Shown here: piece after piece, positions 8,216 to 15,991 of the stretch
Layout of the letters: each line of letters opens with the position of its first letter
Position numbering within the stretch: the first letter of the stretch is position 1
From: CAJQGY01 sp964523375
GTDB taxonomy: Bacteria; Pseudomonadota; Gammaproteobacteria; Magnimaribacterales; D2472
Assembly (NCBI GenBank): GCA_964523375.1
Contig: CAZFYG010000012.1
Location: 1 to 39,980 of the forward strand
Length of the DNA: 39,980 nt
Reading direction: 5' to 3'
The notes under the pieces: model-generated
What the model was told of the DNA's origin: nothing
The model's input: the letters and a program-made list of their open reading frames with translations, nothing else
The model's database searches: none
Position numbers and translations under genes: made by a program

Positions 8216-9061
8216 TTACTTGTTTTTACTTAAAATTTTTGAAATTATCGTCTCCAACTCATCTGATGTTTTATAGGAAATTTGGAGGCTGCCTTTTTGT
8301 TTTGTTTTTGCCTCAATGGTTATTTGATGTCCAAAAACTTCGGACATTTCTTGCTCTATTAAAATGACATCTGTCTGTTTTTGTTTTTTTGTTGTTTTTT
8401 GTTGTTTTTTGTTTTTAGTGGACTCGCTTAAGTCTTTTACTGTTAGTTTGTTTTTGACAATATTTTCTGCTGCCTTTTCTGCTTCACTGGACTCCATTGA
8501 GGCTAAGAGTTTTGCGTGTCCTTTTTCTATTTTGCCTGCAGAAAGCATATCTAAGACATTTTGTGGCAATGATAAAATTCTAATTGAGTTGGCTATGCTG
8601 CTCCTTGCTTTTCCGGTTGAGGTTGCAACTTCGTCCTGAGTAAGCCCAAACTCCCTTTTGAGCCTATCGTAACCCCTTGCCTCCTCAACAGCATTCAGGT
8701 CCTCCCTTTGGAGGTTTTCTATCAACGCTGATTCAAGGGCATCCTGATCTTCTTTTTGCTCAACTAAGCATGGGATCGTTTCTAGACCTGCCTGAAGGGA
8801 GGCTCTCATTCTTCTCTCTCCAGCTATAACCTCGAATTTGTTAAGCCCAAGTTCTCTCACTAGTATGGGTGATATAACCCCATGTTTTTTTATTGAGTCT
8901 GTTAGCTCTTGGAGAGACTCCTCATTAAAAATTTCTCTTGGTTGAAATCTTCCTGCGTTTATTTGAGATAAATTTACATCTTGGATTGTTCGCCTTGCTT
9001 TACCACCAGACCCAAGAAGGGCGTCTAGGCCCCTGTTTAATGTTTTTTTGCTGTCAGACAT
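8216..9061 (-). CDS. parB: ParB, chromosome partitioning DNA-binding CTPase
   Basis: ParB binds parS, loads as a CTP-dependent clamp and spreads along DNA; ParA then moves the origin region. The 281 residues have the ParB/Spo0J N-terminal domain with the CTP-binding signature GERRMRA (residues 81-87), a helix-turn-helix around residues 140-165 (TQDEVATSTGKARSSIANS), and a C-terminal dimerisation domain. Between the last two lies a Lys/Gln-rich linker (about residues 217-229) encoded by a T-rich direct repeat on the plus strand at about 8378-8416. The start overlaps parA by 8 nt (ATGTCTGA). A matching parS site lies at 19444-19459. Confidence 0.96.
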   Translation of the reverse strand: MSDSKKTLNRGLDALLGSGGKARRTIQDVNLSQINAGRFQPREIFNEESLQELTDSIKKHGVISPILVRELGLNKFEVIAGERRMRASLQAGLETIPCLVEQKEDQDALESALIENLQREDLNAVEEARGYDRLKREFGLTQDEVATSTGKARSSIANSIRILSLPQNVLDMLSAGKIEKGHAKLLASMESSEAEKAAENIVKNKLTVKDLSESTKNKKQQKTTKKQKQTDVILIEQEMSEVFGHQITIEAKTKQKGSLQISYKTSDELETIISKILSKNK

Positions 9062-9815
9062 TTTCTATTTTCCTTATAAGCTCGCCTGCAAGTGCGAGGT
9101 AAGCTTTTGCGCCATAAGAGCTAGGCATATATCTTACACCAGACTGATTATGGCTTGGCGCCTCTGCCAATTTTATATTTCTTGGAATCAATGTATTAAA
9201 AACAAGGCTGGGGAAATGCTTTTCTAATTCATTGGACACATCTTTTGCCAAGTTGTTTCTAAGGTCTACCATTGTTCTTATTATCCCCACAACTCTATTT
9301 TGAGACAGGTTGTTGTCTGATATGGTTCTGATGGTTTGCATTAGCCCAGTAACACCTTCAAGGGAGTAATATTCACATTGAAGGGGAATTAGGGTTCCAG
9401 AGGCCGCCATTAGAGCCTCGATTGTGAGCTGGTTGAGTGTTGGCGGGGTGTCTATAATGGTGTAATCATAGGGCTCACCTATTTCTTGTATAACTTTAGA
9501 AAGATATTTTTGTTTATCTTCGTCTCTTATGGCTATATCGAGAGCTATTAGATCTTGTGACCCTGGGATAATTTCATATCCGTCTGGTGATTTATAAACA
9601 CATTCTTTTGGGTTTAGGTTGTTAAAAAATGGTTCGCACAAGGTGTTGGGTGTTTGAATGTTAAGGCCGGCTGCGGTTGTGGCGTTGCCTTGGGGGTCAA
9701 GGTCAATGAGTAACACTTTTCTTTTTGTCGCCGCGAGACTTGCTGCAAGATTGACCGCTGTTGTTGTTTTGCCAACTCCGCCTTTTTGATTGGCTATTGC
9801 TATTACTTTATTCAT
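9054..9815 (-). CDS. parA: ParA, chromosome partitioning ATPase
   Basis: ParA is a Walker-type ATPase that binds the nucleoid and relocates ParB-parS complexes. The deviant Walker A motif QKGGVGKTTT is at residues 10-19 with both signature lysines (11 and 16), Walker B is YTIIDTPPT in mid-protein, and VLLIDLDPQGN precedes it at about residues 34-44. The length of 253 is typical of chromosomal ParA/Soj, with no plasmid-type N-terminal DNA-binding extension. It overlaps rsmG by 8 nt (ATGAATAA) and parB by 8 nt. Confidence 0.97.
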   Translation of the reverse strand: MNKVIAIANQKGGVGKTTTAVNLAASLAATKRKVLLIDLDPQGNATTAAGLNIQTPNTLCEPFFNNLNPKECVYKSPDGYEIIPGSQDLIALDIAIRDEDKQKYLSKVIQEIGEPYDYTIIDTPPTLNQLTIEALMAASGTLIPLQCEYYSLEGVTGLMQTIRTISDNNLSQNRVVGIIRTMVDLRNNLAKDVSNELEKHFPSLVFNTLIPRNIKLAEAPSHNQSGVRYMPSSYGAKAYLALAGELIRKIENV

Positions 9816-10392
9816 TTATTGTTATTTTTACAAAATGTCTTTCTTTCCCCTCTTTGCTTTGATTGATTATTTCATAATTAAATTTGTTTGTGTTCAGCTC
9901 TGTTAGCTCTTCTTCTATTTTTGCTTTTGTGCCTTTGAATAAAATATATTTTGTATGTTGTTTTATGTTGTTGTTGGTTAGATTTATTATTTTTCCAGTT
10001 GTTGCAAATGCTCGAGCGGTTATAAGGTCGTATTGCCCAAGGGTGTTGTTTTTTTCAAGTCTTTGATTGAGTATATTTACGTTTTTTAACCCTAGGTCGT
10101 GTTGTGCTTGTTTTAGAAAATAACATTTTTTTCGATTGCTCTCTACAAGGTCTATGTTGTTGTTTGGGTTCGTTATTCCTATTACAAGCCCGGGAAAACC
10201 TCCACCAGAACCAATGTCTAATATCTTGTCGCCTTGTTTTATGTGTTTGTTTATTTCAAGACACTCGATTATGTCTTTGTTGTATACCTCGTCTTCGTTT
10301 TGTCTTTGGTAGATGTTATGGGTCTGATTAAACTCGAAGCTTTTTGCAACAAGGAGCTTTAACATCTCTTGCTCGTCTTTGGGTTTATGCAT
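9808..10392 (-). CDS. rsmG: RsmG, 16S rRNA (guanine-N7) methyltransferase
   Basis: RsmG (formerly GidB) methylates G527 of 16S rRNA using S-adenosylmethionine. The SAM-binding loop DIGSGGGFPG is at residues 59-68, and ARAFAT after the mid-protein strand is a family block. The length of 194 is close to the E. coli 207. The order mnmG-rsmG-parA-parB is widely conserved. Its ATG overlaps the mnmG stop by 8 nt (ATGCATAA). Confidence 0.95.
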   Translation of the reverse strand: MHKPKDEQEMLKLLVAKSFEFNQTHNIYQRQNEDEVYNKDIIECLEINKHIKQGDKILDIGSGGGFPGLVIGITNPNNNIDLVESNRKKCYFLKQAQHDLGLKNVNILNQRLEKNNTLGQYDLITARAFATTGKIINLTNNNIKQHTKYILFKGTKAKIEEELTELNTNKFNYEIINQSKEGKERHFVKITINE

Positions 10393-12229
10393 TGATTTTT
10401 TCGAGCTCTTGTCTTTTCATGGTTACCAAAATAATATTTATTGCCGCGGGGGTTACCCCTTCGATTCTAGATGCTGATCCAATGGTGTCAGGTTTTGTTT
10501 TTTCTAGTTTCTCTTTTACCTCATTGGAAAGACCGCTTATGTTTTGAAAAGAAAATGTTTTTGGTATTTTTTTTGAGTTTTGTTTTTTGTTCTTCTCAAC
10601 CTCTCTTTTCTGTTTCTCTATATATCCCGCGTACCTTACCTCTGTACATGCTCTTTTGTAATCATCTGTGTTGCTGTTGCTTGTTTTAAAAAGTTTCTCT
10701 AAGTTAACATCTGGTCTGGTCAATAGGCTGTGAATGCTTCTTTTTTCCTTGAGTTTTACTTGGTCATTGTCTGTGCTAACAAAGCTTGTTGTTTTTTCCT
10801 TTTTAAGTGTTTCCAAGAATTTTTTATATTTCTCTTCTTTTTTTAAAAAACTATCCATTCTTTCTTGTGAAACAAGTTTGTTGGAGTGAGCATGTTTTAA
10901 AAGCCTCTGTTCTGCGTTGTCTTGAGACAACAATAGCCTGTGCTCGGCTCTGCTTGTAAACATTCTATAGGGCTCGGTGATGCCGTGTGTTGTAAGATCA
11001 TCAACAAGGACGCCCATGTAAGCCTCGCTCCTGTCTAAAACTAACTCTTTTTTGTTTTGTATTTCATTTGAGGCATTTATGCCTGCAAGGAGGCCTTGTG
11101 CTGCTGCTTCTTCATAACCTGTTGTTCCATTTATTTGACCGGCTAGATAAAGACCTTTGATAAATTTAGTTTCGAGTGTTTGGTGAAGAGATCTTGGATC
11201 AATAAAATCATATTCAACTGCATACCCGTATTCTGTTATGACCGAATCTTCCATTCCGTTTATTGTTCTAATAAAGCTATCTTGTATGTTTTGAGGTAGG
11301 CTTGTTGATATTCCGTTTGGGTAAACCAGGTCAACCCCAATCCCCTCTGGCTCTATAAATATTTGGTGGCTCTCTTTGTTCGCAAATTTGAAAATTTTAT
11401 CCTCTATAGATGGGCAATACCTTGGTCCTATTCCTGTTATGTTGCCTGAATACATTGCTGATTTTTCGATATTTCTATTAATTATATCGTGTGTCGTTGG
11501 GTTGGTTCTTGTTATATAGCAAGGGAGTTGCTCAACATGCTCCGGTTTGTTTTCCGTTAAGGTCATCCATGGTGTGGGAGCTTCCCCGGGTTGGGGCTCC
11601 ATCACGTTCAAGTCTAAACTAGACATTTTTATTCTGGCTGGAGTTCCTGTTTTAAGTCTCCCCATGGGAAGTTTTAAGTCATAAAGTTTTTTAGAAAGCG
11701 GTATGGATGATTTGTCTCCTATTCTCCCGCCCTTGATAGACTCTGCTCCTGTATACATAACTCCATTAAGAAAGGTTCCGGTGGTAAGGACCACTTTGTT
11801 TGCATATATTTCTCCACCAGACGTTACAACCCCTCTAGTGCTATTTTTTTCAGAAATTATGTCTAAAACTTCTTCTTGAAAAATTTTTATTGATGTTTTG
11901 TTTAATTCAAGTTGAACTGCTTCTTTGTAAAGCTTTCTATCACATTGAACTCTGAGGGCTTGCACTGCATACCCCTTTCTTGTGTTTAATGTTCTATATT
12001 GAATACCCGATGCGTCTGTGGCTAAGGGCATAATCCCACCAAGAGCGTCAATCTCTCTCACAATATGCGACTTTCCTAAACCACCAATGGCTGGGTTGCA
12101 TGACATCTGGCCTATTTTATCTTTATCAAAAGTGACAAGTGCGCAAGAAAGCCCAGAACGATAAACAGCATGCGCAGCTTCTACACCAGCATGCCCGCCA
12201 CCAACAACAATTACATCAAATGTTTTCAT
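10385..12229 (-). CDS. mnmG: MnmG, tRNA uridine-34 carboxymethylaminomethyl modification enzyme (FAD subunit)
   Basis: MnmG (GidA) works with MnmE to install the cmnm5 group on wobble uridine 34 of several tRNAs, using FAD, glycine and methylene-tetrahydrofolate. The FAD-binding motif GGGHAG is at residues 10-15. The family blocks MSCNPAIGGLGKSHIVREID (about 43-62), TGTFLNG and GQINGTTGYEEAAAQGL follow. The C-terminal domain ends with IEGVTPAAINIILVTMKR. The 614 residues compare with 629 in E. coli. Its partner mnmE lies 274 nt upstream on the same strand. The coding strand is A/C-rich (many Lys, Asn and Thr codons), unlike that of mnmE. Confidence 0.97.
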   Translation of the reverse strand: MKTFDVIVVGGGHAGVEAAHAVYRSGLSCALVTFDKDKIGQMSCNPAIGGLGKSHIVREIDALGGIMPLATDASGIQYRTLNTRKGYAVQALRVQCDRKLYKEAVQLELNKTSIKIFQEEVLDIISEKNSTRGVVTSGGEIYANKVVLTTGTFLNGVMYTGAESIKGGRIGDKSSIPLSKKLYDLKLPMGRLKTGTPARIKMSSLDLNVMEPQPGEAPTPWMTLTENKPEHVEQLPCYITRTNPTTHDIINRNIEKSAMYSGNITGIGPRYCPSIEDKIFKFANKESHQIFIEPEGIGVDLVYPNGISTSLPQNIQDSFIRTINGMEDSVITEYGYAVEYDFIDPRSLHQTLETKFIKGLYLAGQINGTTGYEEAAAQGLLAGINASNEIQNKKELVLDRSEAYMGVLVDDLTTHGITEPYRMFTSRAEHRLLLSQDNAEQRLLKHAHSNKLVSQERMDSFLKKEEKYKKFLETLKKEKTTSFVSTDNDQVKLKEKRSIHSLLTRPDVNLEKLFKTSNSNTDDYKRACTEVRYAGYIEKQKREVEKNKKQNSKKIPKTFSFQNISGLSNEVKEKLEKTKPDTIGSASRIEGVTPAAINIILVTMKRQELEKINA

Positions 12230-12503
12230 AAGTTATTAAATACAATAGTATCTGGATTATATACTTTTAGTTATTTCTATAAGAGGTTTATTTTTATGTT
12301 AATAACTTTATTTATTGCTTTTAAACCAAGTGTTTCCAGTTTGTATAAGCATGTTTGTATCCATGTTAGTACGCTATGCTTTTACCCAAGAACAACTTGT
12401 GGATATAAAAAAACACCCCAAAATATATACAAGTTTTTCACAGCAAACAAACACTTCTTAGGGTTAGTTATCATTATCAATTATCTTGAACAACATACGC
12501 ACG
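12230..12503. other. AT-rich spacer between mnmG and mnmE; secondary oriC candidate
   Basis: This 274-nt spacer is the longest in the window and carries no credible gene. It holds TGTGGATAT at 12398-12406, one mismatch from the DnaA box TGTGGATAA, plus AT-rich tracts (12284-12330 and 12406-12440). On the minus strand TATAAT at 12256-12261 is a plausible -10 element for mnmG; the -35 is poor. In E. coli, oriC lies upstream of mnmG, so the position is suggestive. Plus-strand composition changes here from T/G-rich (left) to A/C-rich (right). Only one good DnaA box is visible, which is weak for an origin. Confidence 0.4.
12398..12406 (-). promoter_or_regulatory. DnaA box-like site (8 of 9)
   Basis: The plus strand reads TGTGGATAT; the reverse complement ATATCCACA differs from TTATCCACA only at the first base. 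It lies in the mnmG-mnmE spacer. DnaA encoded in this window has the GRDHTTVLHACKK signature that reads this box type. Confidence 0.5.
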
Positions 12504-13814
12504 CTACTTTCCAATACAAAAATTACTAAAAATATCCCCCAGAACATCATCAGAAGACTTTACACCCACCAAATCATCAAGATACCCTCTGGATATTTTT
12601 AATTCCTCTGCCGCTATTTCCATGTCGCGTTTAGACTTCAAAACATCAACGCTGTTTTCAATGCTCTTAATGGAAAGATTAAATAGTTTTATGTGTCTAT
12701 CCCTCACCATGTAGACAGAATCATCACCAACCAGGCCTCCAAGATTTTTGGTTATTGCTTCTTTTAAACCATCAAAACCCTCGCCCGTTTTAGCCGACAC
12801 ATGACAATCAAAAACGCCCTTAATAGGCTTGCCTAAATCTGTTTTATTTAAAACCGAGATAAAAACCCTACCCCTGAGAGCGTCCGATAAACCGTCTAAA
12901 ACAGAAAGGTCATCATTTTCAAAAACACCAATAACAACATCAGAGTTTTTAATACTATCAATAGTAAAGTCAATACCTCGAGACTCTATTTCATCAGATG
13001 TTTTTCTTATACCAGCGCTATCAATAACGGAGAAAGATAGGTCGTTGTAAAAAACCTCAGACTCTATAAGGTCTCGTGTTGTACCAGCAACCTCAGATAC
13101 CAGAGCTCGCTCAAAACCCAAAAGCCTATTGAAAACCGAAGATTTGCCGGAATTAGGAGGACCAACAAAAACCACTGATTTTTTAGAACCAAGCTCTTTT
13201 TTATTAAAACATCCGTCTACAAAGTTTTTAAAATCAACAACAAGCTCTTCCAAATCCCCCACAAGACCCTGGTCAAGAAATGCCTCTCCCTCGTCTGAGA
13301 AATCAATCTCACCCTCTACTCGCATCCTCGCACTATCAATTTTTTTTGATATTTCATGTATTTTTTTTGTAAAAGCCCCTGACAACGATTGTGATGCAAG
13401 CAAGACCTCAGACCTCGAAGAGCTTTCAATCACATCAAGCACTGACTCAGACTGGTTTAAGGTTATTTTGTTGTTAAGGTAGGCTCTTTTGGTGAACTCC
13501 CCGGGCCCAGCCTCCTCAAAACCCACCGACCGAAGGGCGTCTATGATCAACGACATTACCCCCAAACCACCATGGCCATATATTTCGAAAGAATCTTCAC
13601 CTGTATAACTTTTAGGCCCCTTAAAAGATATCAAACCAACATTATCAATAACTTCATTTTTTAAAGAAATATTTCTGACACAAAAAAAACCATACTCCTT
13701 AGGGGGAGATCCAAAAAGAACCGGCATCTGATCTAAACACCCCTCTCCGGAAACCCTAAAAACACAAATAGCAGACTTTGCTGGTGGAGTTGCTAACGCA
13801 TAAACAGCAGACAT
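12504..13814 (-). CDS. mnmE: MnmE, tRNA modification GTPase
   Basis: MnmE (TrmE) is the GTPase and folate-binding partner of MnmG in wobble-uridine modification. The N-terminal tetrahydrofolate domain includes GPGEFTKRAYLNNKITLNQ (about 103-121). The inserted G domain has G1 GPPNSGKS (218-225), G2 TTRD (245-248), G3 DSAG and G4 NKTD. The C-terminal CIGK carries the essential cysteine. The 436 residues compare with 454 in E. coli. The coding strand is strongly G-rich relative to C; plus strand 13081-13140 has 19 C and 9 G. It lies 13 nt downstream of yidC. Confidence 0.97.
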   Translation of the reverse strand: MSAVYALATPPAKSAICVFRVSGEGCLDQMPVLFGSPPKEYGFFCVRNISLKNEVIDNVGLISFKGPKSYTGEDSFEIYGHGGLGVMSLIIDALRSVGFEEAGPGEFTKRAYLNNKITLNQSESVLDVIESSSRSEVLLASQSLSGAFTKKIHEISKKIDSARMRVEGEIDFSDEGEAFLDQGLVGDLEELVVDFKNFVDGCFNKKELGSKKSVVFVGPPNSGKSSVFNRLLGFERALVSEVAGTTRDLIESEVFYNDLSFSVIDSAGIRKTSDEIESRGIDFTIDSIKNSDVVIGVFENDDLSVLDGLSDALRGRVFISVLNKTDLGKPIKGVFDCHVSAKTGEGFDGLKEAITKNLGGLVGDDSVYMVRDRHIKLFNLSIKSIENSVDVLKSKRDMEIAAEELKISRGYLDDLVGVKSSDDVLGDIFSNFCIGK

Positions 13815-13827
13815 TACAAACTAAAAC

Positions 13828-15366
13828 CTAAGTATTGCCACCAAACTTTGCGTATAAATATTTTTGTTGAACAAGGGACATCCCACTATTAACAACAGAA
13901 TATAGCGCCAAAGATGAAGGGAATATTACAAAAAATATTGAAATCATTACAGGCATTGCTTTCATCACCTGAGCTTGTGTTGGGTCCATGTTGGGTGGTT
14001 GCGGGTTCAGTTTTTGGGTAAAAACCATTATCAGACCAAACATCACAGGAAGAATGAAAAGTGGATCTGGCGCGGAAAGATCAGAAAGCCAGAAAAAAGA
14101 AGCATGTCTTAGCTCAACCATCTCCCTAAGACCAAAAAAGAATGCTATAAAAAAAGGCATTTGAGCGAAAATTGGCAAACACCCACCCATAGGATTAACA
14201 CCATGCTTTTTGTATAACGACATCATTTCTACGCCAAGCTTTTGCCTGTCATTTGCGTATCTGTCTTGAATTTCTTTCATTTCAGGTTGAACCCTTCTAA
14301 GCCCAGCCATAGACTTAAAACCAGCACCAGTAACCGGCCAAAGAACAAGCTTTAATATTAAGGTGATGATAACTACAGACCAACCCCAGCTCCCAACAAC
14401 ACTGTAAATTTTATCCAATAACCAAATCATTGGTTGAGAGATAAACCAAAACCAACCCATCTCAATGGTCTGCTCTAAATTATTTGCTCTTACCACTAAA
14501 TCTTTTCTAATTTTTGGGCCCACAAACAAAGTGTGTGTATGACCTGTCAAAGCTTTAGATGAAAAATCATCTGGTTGAACCACATAACCCATTTTATATA
14601 AACCACCTTTGTTATTTCCATCAACATGGTAGTTGTATATAAAATCATTTGACCCGAGCAAGGCGGCTAAAAAGTATTTTTGTGTAAAACCAACCCAACC
14701 ACCACCAGAGGTAACAGAAAGCGGTGCTTCCACTTTTCTCAGGCGCTCAGCCTCATAAGGGTCTTGCGACGTGCTAATAACATACGCCTCATAAGAGCTT
14801 CTATTTATCATGCCGCCACTTGAGAAGTCAAAATTCATATCCAGCGATCGCGCATCAGACCTATAAAGAGAAGCATACGGCTTACCCTCAACACCATCAG
14901 GAGAAGAGTCAGTTATTAAAACCTCATATGGAAGATCAGAAAAAACAATTTCTTTTGTAGCAAGGCCATCATCAGAAACCAACAAAACACCATTATTTAT
15001 ATAGTTTTTAAAGCTATAGTTTTTCTGGGACCCGGTAAAACCAGACTTAAAATAGTATTTGAAACCACTTAGGGCATCACTTCCAAATATTCTTACCCCT
15101 AAAGAACCCTCAACCTTTTGTACAAGGTGCTCCTTAGAACGCGCCTCAACAATAGACCCATCACTTGTTTTTATCACAAGCCTTAACAAATCATTTTCTA
15201 AATAAACAAAATCGCCGCCATTTAAGTCAAGTTGTTTTGCAGCCTCAACCTTCATCAATTCAACCTCTCTGTCAGCAGAAATAACCCTCTGCTCAGACGA
15301 GTATTGATAAAACAAAGCCAATGCAAACACAAAAATAAACGCTATATATAGTTGTCTAATGTTCAT
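13828..15366 (-). CDS. yidC: YidC, membrane protein insertase
   Basis: YidC inserts and folds inner-membrane proteins, with or without Sec; ATP synthase subunits a and c are known clients. The 512 residues show an N-terminal membrane anchor (about 5-21), a large periplasmic beta domain (about 40-310), and the conserved five-helix core beginning near residue 320 with WFWFISQPMIWLLDKIYSVV, the family blocks GAGFKSMAGLRRVQPEM and KHGVNPMGGCLPIFAQMPFF, and a C-terminal FVIFPSSLALYSVVNS segment. The length is slightly shorter than E. coli (548). It follows rnpA by 11 nt, leaving no room for yidD. Confidence 0.97.
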   Translation of the reverse strand: MNIRQLYIAFIFVFALALFYQYSSEQRVISADREVELMKVEAAKQLDLNGGDFVYLENDLLRLVIKTSDGSIVEARSKEHLVQKVEGSLGVRIFGSDALSGFKYYFKSGFTGSQKNYSFKNYINNGVLLVSDDGLATKEIVFSDLPYEVLITDSSPDGVEGKPYASLYRSDARSLDMNFDFSSGGMINRSSYEAYVISTSQDPYEAERLRKVEAPLSVTSGGGWVGFTQKYFLAALLGSNDFIYNYHVDGNNKGGLYKMGYVVQPDDFSSKALTGHTHTLFVGPKIRKDLVVRANNLEQTIEMGWFWFISQPMIWLLDKIYSVVGSWGWSVVIITLILKLVLWPVTGAGFKSMAGLRRVQPEMKEIQDRYANDRQKLGVEMMSLYKKHGVNPMGGCLPIFAQMPFFIAFFFGLREMVELRHASFFWLSDLSAPDPLFILPVMFGLIMVFTQKLNPQPPNMDPTQAQVMKAMPVMISIFFVIFPSSLALYSVVNSGMSLVQQKYLYAKFGGNT

Positions 15367-15377
15367 TATTTTTTTAC

Positions 15378-15671
15378 CTATTGTTGGTTGTGAGATTTTA
15401 CAGCCTTAATGACTTCAATTGAAGCTTCTTTATAATCAAGGTTTAAAAACGATTCATACACTAAGAACAAAAAACCACCAGACAAAGGAATAAGATCATT
15501 TACCCTTAAAATTTCTTTTATTCTTCTTTTGATTTTATTCCGCAAGACAGCAGTCCTAAATATTTTTTTTGGAACAGCTATTTTTACAGAGTTTGGAGTG
15601 TCCTTAAGAAAAAAGGATCTAAAATTTTTTGATGTATAAAAGTGCCGTGGAAGCCTTTTTTTGTGTGACAA
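15378..15671 (-). CDS. rnpA: RnpA, protein component of ribonuclease P (TTG start)
   Basis: RnpA helps the RNase P RNA bind and cleave pre-tRNA 5' leaders. The 97 residues carry the family block RTAVLRNKIKRRIKEILR (residues about 41-58), matching the RNxxKR RNA-binding signature, with the basic N-terminus SHKKRLPRH. The start is a TTG at 15671. The frame is the same as rpmH and the rpmH stop (TAG, 15677-15675) lies one codon upstream, so no earlier start is possible, and no internal ATG exists before the conserved part. Reinitiation after rpmH is likely. Confidence 0.93.
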   Translation of the reverse strand: MSHKKRLPRHFYTSKNFRSFFLKDTPNSVKIAVPKKIFRTAVLRNKIKRRIKEILRVNDLIPLSGGFLFLVYESFLNLDYKEASIEVIKAVKSHNQQ

Positions 15672-15674
15672 AAC

Positions 15675-15809
15675 CTAGGCAGTTAAAACTTTTCTACCCT
15701 TCTTCCTTCTATTTGAAAGCACAGCTCTACCAGCCTTTGTAGCCATTCTTGCTCTAAACCCATGCGTACGTTTTCTTTTTAGTGTGCTTGGTTGAAATGT
15801 TCTCTTCAT
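15675..15809 (-). CDS. rpmH: Ribosomal protein bL34
   Basis: bL34 is a small basic protein of the large ribosomal subunit. The minus strand encodes 44 residues, MKRTFQPSTLKRKRTHGFRA at the start and ending RRKKGRKVLTA, a near-universal sequence with the expected RMATKAGRAVL in the middle. It begins at ATG 15809 and ends at TAG 15675-15677. The order rpmH-rnpA-yidC-mnmE divergent from dnaA is classical. Confidence 0.98.
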   Translation of the reverse strand: MKRTFQPSTLKRKRTHGFRARMATKAGRAVLSNRRKKGRKVLTA

Positions 15810-15835
15810 AATATTACTCAAAAAAATTGGAGTGC

Positions 15836-15841
15836 ATTATA
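15836..15841 (-). promoter_or_regulatory. -10 element for rpmH-rnpA-yidC-mnmE
   Basis: On the minus strand GGGCTATAATGCAC contains a perfect TATAAT at 15836-15841, about 27 nt upstream of the rpmH ATG. The best -35 at 16-18 nt spacing (TGTAAA) is poor. The -10 context TATAATGC recurs at 31217-31222 ahead of coxB. Confidence 0.5.
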
Positions 15842-15991
15842 GCCCAATAAATCTAACTTTACATAAAATTTTTAAAAAACATAACACCCAAACTTAATAA
15901 CAAGTTATCCACAAGAAATTCATGGGCTTATCCTGTAGATATCTTGTTAGTTTTTTTATAGACTAGATGATCACATAACGGGGAGATTGAT
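15842..15991. other. rpmH-dnaA divergent spacer; primary oriC candidate
   Basis: This spacer separates leftward rpmH from rightward dnaA, the origin position in Pseudomonas and many other bacteria. It contains a perfect DnaA box at 15905-15913, AT-rich tracts on both sides (15843-15900 and 15941-15960) and the dnaA ribosome binding site. G over C on the plus strand rises across it: mnmE and yidC to the left are C-rich, dnaA to the right is G-rich (16381-16440 has 16 G and 10 C). Only one strong box is visible, so the assignment is supported mainly by context. Confidence 0.55.
15905..15913 (+). promoter_or_regulatory. Perfect DnaA box
   Basis: TTATCCACA matches the consensus at all nine positions. 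It lies 78 nt upstream of the dnaA start, so it may serve origin function, autoregulation of dnaA, or both. Confidence 0.8.

Noticed and set aside
12170..12529. 119-codon plus-strand open frame across the mnmG-mnmE spacer
   Set aside because: It overlaps the ends of both mnmG and mnmE on the other strand, has no ribosome binding site and has low-complexity aromatic-rich content typical of AT-rich spacer translation.
15928..15936. TTATCCTGT as a second DnaA box in the dnaA spacer
   Set aside because: It matches the consensus at only six of nine positions, with the diagnostic ACA end lost.
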